Shown in pieces: positions 24,996-34,415 of a stretch of DNA of 57,307 nucleotides (the stretch's first letter is position 1; the number at the start of each line of letters is the position of its first letter). Location: assembly GCA_903890485.1 (NCBI GenBank), contig CAITBM010000124.1:1-57307 (forward strand), given 5' to 3'. Source of the stretch: an uncultured Opitutaceae bacterium. Its GTDB lineage: Bacteria > Verrucomicrobiota > Verrucomicrobiia > Opitutales > Opitutaceae. Below the pieces are notes generated by a model. The model was not told where the DNA came from. It did no database searches and saw nothing but the letters and a program-made list of their open reading frames with translations. The translations under genes were made by a program, and so were the position numbers.

Positions 24996-25727
24996 ATGGG
25001 ACGCCAATGGCTTCATGCGAAACGCGCGATCGTCAACCTGAAGAAGGGCCAGGTCGTCGGTAAACTGGTCAAGGAGATCACGGTCGCAGCAAAACTGGGC
25101 GGGCCCGATCCCGCCGCCAACGCACGCCTCTTTGCCGCGCTCGAAAAGGCGCGCAAGGCAAGCGTCACGCGCGACGTGATCGAGCGCGCGATCAAGAAGG
25201 GCTCCGGCACGGGTGACGACAAGCACGCCCTTGAGCACGTTGTGTTCGAGGGCTACGCCCCGCACAAGGTGCCGCTGATTGTCGAGGTCTACACCGACAA
25301 CCACCAGCGCACCGCGCCCGAGATGCGGTTCCTGTTCAAGAAGGGGGTGCTCGGCAACGCGGGCAGCAATAAGTTCCTCTTCGACCACGTGGGGATCGTC
25401 GAAGCCCACCATCCCGACCCGACCGTGGACCTGGAGGCCGCCGCGATCGAGGCCGGTGCCAACGACTTTGAGGTGCTCACCCACAATCAAAACGACGACA
25501 TCCCGGAGGGCCACGCCGGGGCGCGCTTCACGACCGACCGGACGGCCGTGCACTCCGCATCCGTGTGGCTCGCGCAGCACGGGTGGGCGGTCGTGACGAG
25601 CGAGCTCGGCTACCAGGCCAAGGTGTTTCCCGAGCTCGACGATACCGCTCGCGCCGAGGTGGGCGAATTCCTGCAAGAACTTGAGGATCACGAGGACGTG
25701 CAACGCGTCTGGGCTGCGGTGAAATGA
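24996..25727 (+). CDS. YebC/PmpR family protein
   Basis: This 243-residue protein is a full-length YebC/TACO1-type protein, a regulator or translation activator. The start MGRQWLHAKRAIVNLKKGQV resembles the family's N-terminus (MAGHSKWANIKHRK), though altered. Characteristic segments are KEITVAAKLGGPDPAANARL, NHQRTAPEMRFLFKK and the acidic end. The variant beginning groups it with the YeeN-like subfamily rather than classical YebC, so a direct PmpR function should not be assumed. ATG at 24996; an in-frame extension upstream to 24951 is less likely. Confidence 0.88.
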   Translation: MGRQWLHAKRAIVNLKKGQVVGKLVKEITVAAKLGGPDPAANARLFAALEKARKASVTRDVIERAIKKGSGTGDDKHALEHVVFEGYAPHKVPLIVEVYTDNHQRTAPEMRFLFKKGVLGNAGSNKFLFDHVGIVEAHHPDPTVDLEAAAIEAGANDFEVLTHNQNDDIPEGHAGARFTTDRTAVHSASVWLAQHGWAVVTSELGYQAKVFPELDDTARAEVGEFLQELEDHEDVQRVWAAVK

Positions 25728-25802
25728 TCGCTACCGCCACCTGATGGCTACAGTTGATACTTCGTCCGGTTTTTCCGAAATGAGACCCGTAACCTCTCCT
25801 CT

Positions 25803-26557
25803 GTGAACATCCTAATCGTCGAAGACGAAGCCACTTCGCGGGAAATGCTCTTGAGTATCCTCAAGTCCGAGGGGGACCATCGAATTTTGACGGCGGCGGA
25901 TGGCGACGATGCACTGAAGCTGATGGAGGACCCGAGGCATCCCTTTGATGTCGTGTTCCTCGACCTGATGCTCCCCTCGATCTCGGGACTTGATCTCCTG
26001 GAGCGGGTTAGGGCGACGCCGGCCTGCCGTTACGTGCGGGTCATCATCTGCACGACCTCGACCGACAGTGCTACCGTGGTGCGCGCCGCCCGCCTCGGGT
26101 GCGGCACTACATGGTCAAGCCGCCGGACAAGATCCGAGTCTTCGAGCAGCTCAACATCATCAAGGCCGAGATCGCCGGACTGCAGAAGATAGAGAAGCCT
26201 GAGGTGGCCGCCGGCCGCCTGGGGATCGACCTGCCGGCCTATAAGGCGAAGGTGAGCTCCACCCTGGAGAACATGGAGCGCTGGCTCACCCACGCCAAGG
26301 CGGGAGCCCAGTCGACCGATCGCCAGGAGCTCGCGAAGGACTCGGGGCGGCTGAAGACCGAGGCGCTCGACTTGGGACTGCGCGAGGTCGGCCGACGCTT
26401 CTCCACCCTTGAGACCCGCCTGACGATTGACCCGAGCGGCGACGTGCCCGATTCCAGGGCCATCGAGATCGCTTTCATCATGAGCCACCTTCACGGGGAG
26501 TTGAACCGCGTGCGGTCGGTCCTCAAGATCATCGTTCCCGACAAGGCGACCTCGTAG
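25803..26557 (+). pseudogene. Response regulator (receiver domain) with single-base frameshift
   Basis: A GTG at 25803 starts a receiver domain: ILIVEDEATSREMLLS, the phosphorylation aspartate in VVFLDLMLP, and VIICTTSTDS. At RLG the reading frame should continue VRHYMVKPPDKIRVFEQ, which is found one frame away from 26099. The point is the three-base G run at 26097-26099: with four G the frame is intact. The rejoined protein (about 250 residues) has a helical C-terminal region with no DNA-binding motif, LENMERWLTHAKAGAQ and so on. Either the gene is broken by a one-base deletion or the assembly lost one G. It might pair with an adjacent unknown sensor. Confidence 0.8.
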
Positions 26558-26584
26558 GGGCCCTGTCAGGCCAAGCCGGGCGGC

Positions 26585-28632
26585 TTACTGCGGAGGAGCG
26601 GGAGCCCGCCTCCAGAAACCCACGCGCCGTCCGTCCTCGTCCTGGTAGGTGAGGATGTCGCACCAGGTGTATTCCGGGGAGAGTTCCCTGTTGATCTTCT
26701 CCCAGAGGGCCGGCGTGTCGCCGGGCCGGTACCACAGGACGTAGTCCACGCCCTGGGCAACCCACCACCTGCCCGCATCGGGAAAGTCGCCGGTGTAGAA
26801 CTTCATCAGCTTGTCGTGGCGCCTGCGGACGTCCTCGCTGTTCGCGCGCCAGAGAAGCTCGTGGCCCCACCAGCCGAGCCACATCCGCTGCCCCGCGAAG
26901 AGCGGGATGACGGCCGAGTCGGTGAAGCCGCCCTTCTCCTCGGGGCGCTCGATCACGACGCCCGGCTTTTCCAGCTTGAGGCGGCCGAGCATGAGCCGCG
27001 GGAATTCCTCCTTCGTGAGGAAGTTGTGGCCCTCCAGTTTCCCGACGGAGGCCTTCGGCCAGTCGCGCAGGGGCTTCCACAGGTCGTAGGCGTAGAAGCA
27101 GGGGTAGAGGCAGAACAGGTACCCGGCCAGACGGACAGAGCGCCGCTTGGACTGCTCGAGCACGACGGGGGCCAGCGTCATCAGGGTGCCCGCCATCACC
27201 CAGGGCCACCACTTGAGGGTCGTGTTGAAGCGGTCGTAGAGGCCCGAGTACTCGTCGTCCACGTAGAAGAACTCGGTGAAGAGGAGAAGCGTGAGCCAGA
27301 GGAGGGCAAGCCTGCGCCCGTTGGGGCTTCCCGAGACGTACCCGAGGACGATGAGGGCTATCGTCGGAAGGAAGAAGAGCAGGAAGAGGATCGGGGGGGT
27401 GTGCTCATTCCAGGGGACCAGGCGGACAGCGGTGTCGTAGCCCGAGGCCGAGGAGGTGAAGGCCGACGGTAGACCCAAGCGGCGAGCCAGACCAATGCGG
27501 CGCCGCCGAAAAGGGACGGAACCAGGCGCCTCCAGTCCCGGCCGTTCACGGCTAGCCAGAGGACCACGGCCAATCCCTGCAGGGGCAAGACCCAGGTGTT
27601 GGCCAGGAGCGTCCAGGTGAGCGTCCCGCCCACGATCGCGGCGTAGCGACGCTGCCGGAGTCGGGCCCACAGGAGCATCCCCATGCCGCAGAGGCCGAGG
27701 AGGTAGTAGCCCGAAAGCGGGGCGTGGTAGTCGCCCAGGAAGACCACGTAGGAGTAGATTTCCCCGGGCAATTCCATCACGTGGGTGTGGCCCTCGGGGT
27801 CGAGGATCGGGTACCGGGCGTTGTAGGCCTTCAGCCACGGGCCGAGCGGGGGCTTGTCCATCTGGGCGCTCCCGATGAAGCGCATGTTGGTCCAGGGGGT
27901 CACGTCCTTGTCGGTGAAGTGGTCCAGGATCGTCATGCCGGTTCCCCCGATGACAAAGCAGGCGAGGACAACGGCCCGGGTGCGAAACGTACGGGCCGCC
28001 AGGGTGACGGCGCCGGCGAAGGCGGTTCCCCCGAGGGCCACCAGGAGGCAGTACCCGAGGTTGTACGCCGAGCCCGGCGGCAGGAGGAGCACTCGGCCCA
28101 TCAGGGCGGCTCCGTAGTGCTGGAAGCTGTAGTACTGTGTCGAGAGGTACGGGCTATACCAGGAGTCGGGGACGGGGATCGTGGTGCCGGAGTAGTAGCT
28201 GCAGATGTAGGAGAAGTCCGCGATCTTCTCCGAGCCCCCGTCCACGTCGGGGAACGTGAAGCGCCACATGAAGGCGTACGCGAAAACCGCGGCGAACACG
28301 GCGAAGCACCCGAGGAGCCGCGGGAAGGCGAACTCCTGCCGCCATTCCCTCAAGAGCGCGGCGGCCCAAGCTGGGAGCCCGCGCGGCTCCCAGGCGACCA
28401 GGGACATCGCGACCACCAGGACCGAGAGCGCCGTCGAGGCGAGCTCAAGGCCCGGCAGGGACGGCCCGAGCCCGTGGTGGCACTCGACGGCGTAGACGAG
28501 CGTCACGGCAAGGAGCGGGCCCAGGGGGAGGGCAAACCAGCGGTTTCTCCAGTACAGGCCCGCGATCAGCATCAGGCCCCACAGGTTCACCCCGAGAAGG
28601 GTCAGGGTGAACAGCAGTCCGAGGTAGGGCAT
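26585..28632 (-). pseudogene. DUF2298-type polytopic membrane protein with single-base frameshift
   Basis: Two overlapping minus-strand frames join into one protein of about 680 residues. The 5' part (from 28632) has many membrane helices, the DUF2298 segment DVDGGSEKIADFSYICSYY, and HTHVMELPGEIYSYVVFLGDYHA. The 3' part has DEYSGLYDRFNTTLKWWPW and ends VGFWRRAPAPPQ. The shift is near 27465-27475: one frame ends in VWLAAWVY and the other resumes LPSAFTSSASGYDTAV. DUF2298 proteins resemble lipid-linked glycosyltransferases. A deletion of one base, real or from assembly, explains the break. Confidence 0.78.
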
Positions 28633-28760
28633 GAGTCGTGGCGGGCGTTTTTTTCCAGCTGCGGCCGATCATGGCCCGCCGGGGCGCGCGGGCAAGATAA
28701 TGTCCCGCTGCGCCAAGCTTTTAGCCAAAAATTGCCAAGGGGCTGGATGCCCCTTCTACG

Positions 28761-29801
28761 CTAGGCGCCCTTGCAGGTGTAGAGCGCCACCAGGGCGGCG
28801 CCGATCGACTGGGAGAGCTCACCCAGCTCGGAGGCCGCGAACTTGATCGTCGCCCTCTGGGCCGGCCAGAGGTACGGCATCGCCGACTCCCTGAGGACGT
28901 TGATGTAGCGCTCGCGGAATTCGGGGGTCGTGGACTCGTGGTCCATGAGCCCGCCGCCCACGACCACGAAGCCGGGGTCCAGGGCGAGGCAGAGCGTCGC
29001 GGCATGGATGCCGAGCGCGCGGGCCTGGAAGTCGAAGATCTCGATCGCCAGCGGGTCGCCCTTCTGGGCCAGGCCGCGGATCGACATCGCCTTCTCCTTG
29101 GGCGAGAGCTTGGACTGGGCCAGCTCATGGTCGGGATGCCTCTTGAGCATCTCCTCCACCAGATGGGGCATTCCCGAGAGGGTCGTGTAGGCCTCGATGC
29201 AGCCCCAGGTGCGTCCGCACCCGCAGGGCAGGGGGCGCATGCCGAGGAGCTGGAGCGGGGCGGGCATGTGGGCCGCCTCCATCCCCGCCAGGGTCTCGCC
29301 GTCAAGGGGAAGGCCGTTCTGGTCGATGTAGGCGCAGCCGAGGCCCGAGCCGGGGGCCAGCATGAGCACCGAGGACTTCTTGCCCGCGCGGACAAGCTTC
29401 GCCTCGGCAACCCCGCCGAACTTCCCGTCGTTTCCGACCACCAGCGGGACGGCGCGCCCGGCCGCAGCCGAGAGCGCGCGGCTGTAGTCCTCGTGGAAAT
29501 TCCAACCGTCGAACGCGGCGGGCAGGTTCGCCGTCCGGCCCAGCACCCCGTACCTCTGGTAGGGCCCGGGTATCGCCAGGCCCACGCCGCGCACCTGGGT
29601 CCAGCTCAGGTTGTTCTGGGCCATGAAGTCGACGACCCCCTTCACCCAGCCCTTGACCACCGCCTCGGTGCCGGCCTGGGAGTTGGTGGAGCTCTGCATG
29701 AGCTTCATGGAGACCATGGAGCCATCGGCCCAGACTCCGCCGGTTTTCGACGTCGTGGCGCCGCTGTCAGTTCCGATGTAGACAAGCCGTGGTGAGGTCA
29801 T
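28761..29801 (-). CDS. ROK-family protein (sugar kinase-like)
   Basis: This 346-residue ASKHA-fold protein shows the N-terminal phosphate loop in YIGTDSGATTSKTGGV, the sugar-binding LVVGNDGKFGGVAEAKL, the glycine motif LAPGSGLGCAYID, and the ROK zinc motif CGCGRTWGCIEAY near residues 198-210. It lacks an N-terminal helix-turn-helix, so it is a kinase-type rather than repressor-type ROK member. Likely substrates are glucose, N-acetylhexosamines or fructose. It is not adjacent to obvious sugar genes. Confidence 0.87.
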   Translation of the reverse strand: MTSPRLVYIGTDSGATTSKTGGVWADGSMVSMKLMQSSTNSQAGTEAVVKGWVKGVVDFMAQNNLSWTQVRGVGLAIPGPYQRYGVLGRTANLPAAFDGWNFHEDYSRALSAAAGRAVPLVVGNDGKFGGVAEAKLVRAGKKSSVLMLAPGSGLGCAYIDQNGLPLDGETLAGMEAAHMPAPLQLLGMRPLPCGCGRTWGCIEAYTTLSGMPHLVEEMLKRHPDHELAQSKLSPKEKAMSIRGLAQKGDPLAIEIFDFQARALGIHAATLCLALDPGFVVVGGGLMDHESTTPEFRERYINVLRESAMPYLWPAQRATIKFAASELGELSQSIGAALVALYTCKGA

Positions 29802-29915
29802 AGGGGCTATGCCCGATCAGAACACTCCTCCCACTAACTGCAAGTCCGCAGGAAACGGGCGGAATGGGGGAAAACCGTTTGCTAGATATTCATTTGCGGG
29901 GGAGAGTCTCCCGGT

Positions 29916-30839
29916 ATGAGACCGAACACCGTCCCGGCACACCTCGACGTGACGGTCCGGGTTGGCTGCAGCCTGGTCTACGAATCGACGGGCAGGGCCT
30001 CTGTGCTTCTGAACGTGAGTCCCCGGCCGGACCCGCGCCACCAGGTGCTTGCCGAGGCGCTGACCCTCGGGGACAACCTCCCCTGCGACCCGTTTACCGA
30101 CAGCCACGGAAACGCCTACCGCAGGGTCGCCCTGGCACCGGGGAGCAACTATTTCCGGCACGACGCAGTGATCGCGGTTTCCTCCCAGCCCGACAACCAC
30201 GGGATACCGATCCCGCCGGCCCAGGATCCGGGGGAGCTTCCCCCCTCGGTGCTTCGCTACACGCTCCCGAGCCGCTACTGCGACTCCGACAAGCTGATCA
30301 ACTTCGCATGGGAGAAATTCGGCGCGGTCGAGCACGGCTGGACGCGCGTCCAGGCCATCAGCAAGTGGATCCACGAGAACATCGAATACCGCTACATGTC
30401 GGGCCGCTCCGACCTGTCGGCCTGGGATGTCCTCCAGCGAGGCTACGGCGTCTGCCGGGATTTCGCCCACCTGGCGGTCGCGCTCAACCGCACGTTCAAC
30501 GTCCCGGCCCGCTACGTCACCGGGCACCTCCCCGACATCGGTTTCCCCGACCCGGAGGGGCACATGGACTTCCACGCCTACAGCGAGGTATTCCTCGGGG
30601 GAACCTGGCTGACCTCGGACGCCCGGTTCCACGTGCCGAGGATCGGCCGGGTCACGGTCTCCTGCGGAATGGACGCGGTCGATGGCGCCTTCTCGACCAT
30701 CTACGGGGGGGCCACGCTCACCTATTTCCAGGTGTGGGCCTACCAGGTGGCCCGCGGCACCGTCGGGGTCGGGGACCCGCTCGACCTGTCCCTGCGGCTG
30801 GACAACAAGTGGGCCGTCCAGCACGACCCAAATGTTTAA
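29916..30839 (+). CDS. Transglutaminase-like family protein
   Basis: The 307-residue protein has an N-terminal strand-rich region (about 1-110) and a transglutaminase-like core. The catalytic cysteine lies in RGYGVCRDFAHLAV near 190, the histidine in HMDFHAYSEVFL near 215 and the aspartate in WLTSDARFHVPR near 235. No signal peptide is obvious. In bacteria this architecture is usually a cysteine protease or a peptide-modifying enzyme rather than a cross-linker. The gene is monocistronic, with a separate promoter region likely before the next gene at 30927. Confidence 0.85.
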   Translation: MRPNTVPAHLDVTVRVGCSLVYESTGRASVLLNVSPRPDPRHQVLAEALTLGDNLPCDPFTDSHGNAYRRVALAPGSNYFRHDAVIAVSSQPDNHGIPIPPAQDPGELPPSVLRYTLPSRYCDSDKLINFAWEKFGAVEHGWTRVQAISKWIHENIEYRYMSGRSDLSAWDVLQRGYGVCRDFAHLAVALNRTFNVPARYVTGHLPDIGFPDPEGHMDFHAYSEVFLGGTWLTSDARFHVPRIGRVTVSCGMDAVDGAFSTIYGGATLTYFQVWAYQVARGTVGVGDPLDLSLRLDNKWAVQHDPNV

Positions 30840-30926
30840 GGAAGGGCTGGCCCGCGGAGCATTCGCGGTGCAAGGATTGGGGCCATCCACCCTCCTCCCA
30901 TGGCCCTCCCGCTTCTCTATTAGAGT

Positions 30927-31979
30927 ATGAACATTGTCTACGGAGTCTCAGGCGAGGGCCTGGGGCATGTCTTTGAAGCCAAGGAAATCATCGTGCGGCT
31001 GAGGAGCGAGGGCCACCGGGTGAAGGTCCTCACCTACGGGCAAAGGGCGCTCGCCTCGCTGCGCGAGTTTGAACCCACCCGGATCGAGGGGATTCACCTC
31101 TACTTTGACTCGCGCGGCATGTCGCTCGCCCAGACCGTGGTCAGGAACCTGCCCTGCATCCCGTTCTTCCTCCGGAACTGGGGCGCTCTGCGACGGGAGA
31201 TCCTGGCCTTCGGCCCCGACGTGTTCCTGACGGCCTACGAGCCGTTCACGATGGTCGCCTCCCACGTCCTGGGAAGGCCCCTGATCAGCATGGACAACCA
31301 GAACGAGCTCCTGCACATCGACCCGCCGGTCGGCACAAACCTGCTTTCCTTCCTGCTCGCAAGGGCGGCGACCCTGGCGTGCACGCAGGGCGCCACCTTC
31401 TACGTCGTGAAGTCATTTGCCAAACCCTGCCGCGACACCGAGCGGGTCCGCTTTGTCTCGCCGATCATCCAGCAGGAGATCCGCAGGCTGCGGCCCCAGA
31501 AGGGCGACTACGTCTTCGCGTACCTGACCAAGCCCAATCCCCCCCTTGAGGCGATCATGAGGGAGATGGACGAGCGCTTCATCGTGTACTGCAACAACCG
31601 GGTCGAGGAGCTGGGCAACATCTCCTACAGGGCGCAGGGGGGCTCCTACCTGAGCGACCTGGCCGGCTGCAAGGCCATCATCGCGACGACCGGGTTTTCG
31701 CTGATCGCCGACTCGCTCTTCCTCGGCAAGCCCTACTTTGGCGTGCCGCTCAAGGGCCAGTTTGAGCAGACCCACAACGCGCGGTTCCTCGCGCAGTCGG
31801 GCCTCGGGGAATACGCGGAGGATCCCACGCGGGGGCAAATCGAGAGCTTCCTGGGGAGGCTACCCGTCTTCGAGGCCAGGCTCGCGGGCCACCGGATCGA
31901 CCCGGCGGAGCAGGAGGAGACGCTCCTGGGTCTCCTGCGCGAGCTTCGGGGCAGCGAGGCGGGGGCGCCCGTGGTCTGA
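30927..31979 (+). CDS. Glycosyltransferase of the MJ1255/GT-B type
   Basis: The 350-residue protein resembles the 'glycosyltransferase family protein' clade related to MJ1255 and MurG-like GT-B enzymes. The N-terminal Rossmann part has YGVSGEGLGHVFEAKEI, and PDVFLTAYEPFTMVAS lies in the middle. The C-terminal nucleotide-sugar site shows CKAIIATTGFSLIADSLFLG followed by GVPLKGQFEQTHNA. The donor is probably a UDP-sugar; the acceptor is unknown. The gene lies 87 bp after the transglutaminase and converges with nadB. Confidence 0.82.
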   Translation: MNIVYGVSGEGLGHVFEAKEIIVRLRSEGHRVKVLTYGQRALASLREFEPTRIEGIHLYFDSRGMSLAQTVVRNLPCIPFFLRNWGALRREILAFGPDVFLTAYEPFTMVASHVLGRPLISMDNQNELLHIDPPVGTNLLSFLLARAATLACTQGATFYVVKSFAKPCRDTERVRFVSPIIQQEIRRLRPQKGDYVFAYLTKPNPPLEAIMREMDERFIVYCNNRVEELGNISYRAQGGSYLSDLAGCKAIIATTGFSLIADSLFLGKPYFGVPLKGQFEQTHNARFLAQSGLGEYAEDPTRGQIESFLGRLPVFEARLAGHRIDPAEQEETLLGLLRELRGSEAGAPVV

Positions 31980-31982
31980 ACG

Positions 31983-31995
31983 GGCCCCACGGGCC
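31983..31995. terminator. Possible hairpin between the glycosyltransferase and nadB
   Basis: GGCCC and GGGCC flank a 3-bp CAC loop between convergent stop codons. The stem is short and lacks a long U-tract, so support is weak. The core matches the hairpin at 22892. Confidence 0.3.
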
Positions 31996-33551
31996 TATTC
32001 CTCGTCGGCCACGAAGTGGCAGCCCTTGCTCACGGGGTTCAGCGCAGCGGCGTGCACCACCAGAAGCGCCGTCTGAACGGCGTTTCGAAGCTCGATCAGT
32101 TCCCGGGTGGGCGCGCACCCGCGGTAGAATCCCTGGATCTCCTCGCGGAGCTCGGTGAGGATCCGCCGCGCGCGGGAGAGGCGCCTGGGCGAGCGCACCA
32201 CGCCGGCGTAGTTCCACATGGTGTGCTGGATCTGGAGCATGTCCTGGAGCACGAGGACCTGGTCCGCCCGCCGGGTGGGACTCTCCCAGGGTCTCGGGGT
32301 GGGGTTGGGAAAGCTGCCGGACGAAACCTCGGCGACATCGGCCTCGGCCGCGAACCAAGCGCTCGTCAGGCACTCCAGGAGCGAGGTGCTCGCCAGTCGA
32401 TTGGCCCCGTGCAGGCCCGTGCAGGCCGTCTCCCCGATCGCGCCGAGGTGGGTCACGTTGGTCCGCCCCCGGAGGTCGGTGTGGACTCCTCCGCAGGCAA
32501 AGTGGGCGGCCGGGACGACGGGTATCGCCTCACGCTCAATGTCGACCCCGTGGGAAAGGCAGCGCTGGTAGATGCTGGGGAACCGGTCGCGGGCAAATCC
32601 CTTCGGCATCGCCGACAGGTCGAGGTAGACGCAGGGTTCGCCGCTCGCAACGAGCTCATGGCGGATCGCGCGCGAGACGACGTCCCTGGGCGCCAGCGAA
32701 CCCCTGGGGTCGCTCTTCTCCATGAACCGTTCGCCCCGCGAGTTCACCAGCACCGCGCCCTCCCCGCGAAGGGCCTCCGAGATCAGGAAGGGAGGCGCAT
32801 TCTTCGCGGCAAAGACTGTCGGGTGGAACTGGACGTACTCCAGATCGATCAGCCGGGCGCCCACCCGGTACGCCATCGCGACCCCGTGGCCGACGCTTCC
32901 GGGCTGGTTGGTCGAGTGGAGGAAAATCTGCCCCAGTCCACCGGTCGCCAGGATCGTCTTCTTGGCCACGATGGCCGCGACCTCGCCGGTGGCGGCGTCC
33001 AGGACGTAGGCGCCGAAGCAGGTGAGGGGATGGTACTTGTCGGCGGGGTCCGCCGAGCTGTGGGAGAGGGTGAGCAGGTCGATGGCAACCCAGCCGCTGC
33101 GGCGCGTGATCGACCGGGTGGCGTCGACCTTGCGGGCAACCGCAGCCAGGATCGCGTGGCCGGTGGTGTCCTTCGAGTGGATGATCCTCCGCTCCGAGTG
33201 CCCGCCCTCGCGGGTCAGGTCAAGTTGCCCCTCCGAGTCCCTGTCGAAGGCGACCCCGGCGTCCTCGATCAGCATTTGCCTCACGATCCGCGGCCCCTCC
33301 TCCACGAGCTGCCGGACGGCCGCGGGATTGGACATGTGGTCGCCGGCGACCATGATGTCGTTAGCGAGGGATGTGGTGTCGGGGTGGGTGTCGAAGATGA
33401 TGCCGCCCTGCGCCCAGTCGCTGTTGGCTGCCAACGGGTCGCCAAGGGAAAGCAGCTCGCAGGAGAGGCCCGCCGCGGCCGCCCTGAGGCAATACGCCGA
33501 GCCCGCGAGACCGGAGCCAATCACCAGGCAGTCGGTGTGGAGCACCCTCAT
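31995..33551 (-). CDS. nadB: L-aspartate oxidase
   Basis: NadB oxidises L-aspartate to iminoaspartate with FAD, the first step of NAD synthesis. The 518-residue flavoprotein has the dinucleotide-binding CLVIGSGLAGSAYCLRAAA near the start and SDWAQGGIIFDTHPDD-like sequence. HSERRIIHSKDTTGHAI, the substrate loop around LEYVQFHPTVF, and HFACGGVHTDLRGRT with the FAD- and fumarate-reductase-family histidine and arginine follow. It is the third gene of a nadA-nadC-nadB minus-strand set, 6 bp after nadC. Confidence 0.96.
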   Translation of the reverse strand: MRVLHTDCLVIGSGLAGSAYCLRAAAAGLSCELLSLGDPLAANSDWAQGGIIFDTHPDTTSLANDIMVAGDHMSNPAAVRQLVEEGPRIVRQMLIEDAGVAFDRDSEGQLDLTREGGHSERRIIHSKDTTGHAILAAVARKVDATRSITRRSGWVAIDLLTLSHSSADPADKYHPLTCFGAYVLDAATGEVAAIVAKKTILATGGLGQIFLHSTNQPGSVGHGVAMAYRVGARLIDLEYVQFHPTVFAAKNAPPFLISEALRGEGAVLVNSRGERFMEKSDPRGSLAPRDVVSRAIRHELVASGEPCVYLDLSAMPKGFARDRFPSIYQRCLSHGVDIEREAIPVVPAAHFACGGVHTDLRGRTNVTHLGAIGETACTGLHGANRLASTSLLECLTSAWFAAEADVAEVSSGSFPNPTPRPWESPTRRADQVLVLQDMLQIQHTMWNYAGVVRSPRRLSRARRILTELREEIQGFYRGCAPTRELIELRNAVQTALLVVHAAALNPVSKGCHFVADEE

Positions 33552-33557
33552 TGCGGA

Positions 33558-34415
33558 TCAGTGGCGCCGGGCCACGACAGTCAGGCTGAGGTCCGCGGCC
33601 GGGGCCGAGTGGGTGAGGGCGCCGACGCTGATCACGTCAACCCCGGCAATCGCGTAATCGCTCAGCGTTTCAAAGCGAACGCCCCCCGAGACCTCAACCT
33701 GCGCCCGGCCGCTGATGACCGAGACGGCTCGCGCCACCTGCTTTGGGGTCATGTTGTCCAGGAGGATCGCATCCGCCCCCGATTTGAGGGCTTGGCGGAC
33801 TTCGGCCAAGGACTTGGCCTCCACCTCGATCTTGCAGAGGTGGGGCGAGCCGGCGCGGGCGCGGGACACGGCGCGGGAGAGGGATCCCGCCGCGGCGATG
33901 TGGTTGTCCTTGATCAGGACGTGCTCGCCCAGGGAGCTCCGGTGGTTGTGGCTCCCGCCGCAGCGCACCGCGTATTTCTCAAGGGCCCTGAAGCCCGGCG
34001 TGGTCTTCCGGGTGTCGACGATTTTCACCCGGGTTGAGGCCACAGCCTCGGCGTACCTGCTGCTCAAGGTGGCGATTCCAGAAAGCCTTTGCAGGAAATT
34101 GAGCGCCGTGCGCTCGGCGGTGAGCACGCCCTCGGTCGGGCCTGAAACCTCGAGCACCCTCCTGCCGCGGCGGATCCGCGCGCCGTCGCGGACAAGGACC
34201 CTCACCCTCGCCTTGGGGTCGACCCTTGAAAAGACCCGAGCGGCGACATCAATCCCGCACAGGACCAGGTCCTGCCCCGCCTCGATGAAGGCCCTGCAGG
34301 CGTGGTTTTTCGGGAAGATCGCTCGACTGGTTAGGTCGCCGAGGCCGGCATCCTCCTCAAGGGCGAGGTCGATCAGGTGGTCAGTTCGTGGGTGCAAGGG
34401 CGAACATCCTTTCAA
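33558..34415 (-). CDS. nadC: Nicotinate-nucleotide diphosphorylase (carboxylating)
   Basis: NadC converts quinolinate and PRPP to nicotinate mononucleotide, CO2 and pyrophosphate. The 285-residue protein has LALEEDAGLGDLTSRAIFP near the start, then TALNFLQRLSGIATL and the KIVDTRKTTPGFRALEKYAVRCGG active-site region. ILLDNMTPKQV and EVSGGV follow. The start used here (34415) overlaps the nadA end by 35 bp; an internal start near the conserved LIDLAL could be the true one. It is the middle gene of the NAD cluster. Confidence 0.95.
   Translation of the reverse strand: MKGCSPLHPRTDHLIDLALEEDAGLGDLTSRAIFPKNHACRAFIEAGQDLVLCGIDVAARVFSRVDPKARVRVLVRDGARIRRGRRVLEVSGPTEGVLTAERTALNFLQRLSGIATLSSRYAEAVASTRVKIVDTRKTTPGFRALEKYAVRCGGSHNHRSSLGEHVLIKDNHIAAAGSLSRAVSRARAGSPHLCKIEVEAKSLAEVRQALKSGADAILLDNMTPKQVARAVSVISGRAQVEVSGGVRFETLSDYAIAGVDVISVGALTHSAPAADLSLTVVARRH

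Noticed and set aside
16386-34037. Long antisense frames over argS, the phosphorylase gene and nadB, up to 670 codons
   Set aside because: High GC content leaves long open frames opposite real genes. They show no family motifs and are low-complexity; the opposite strand has complete, recognisable enzymes.
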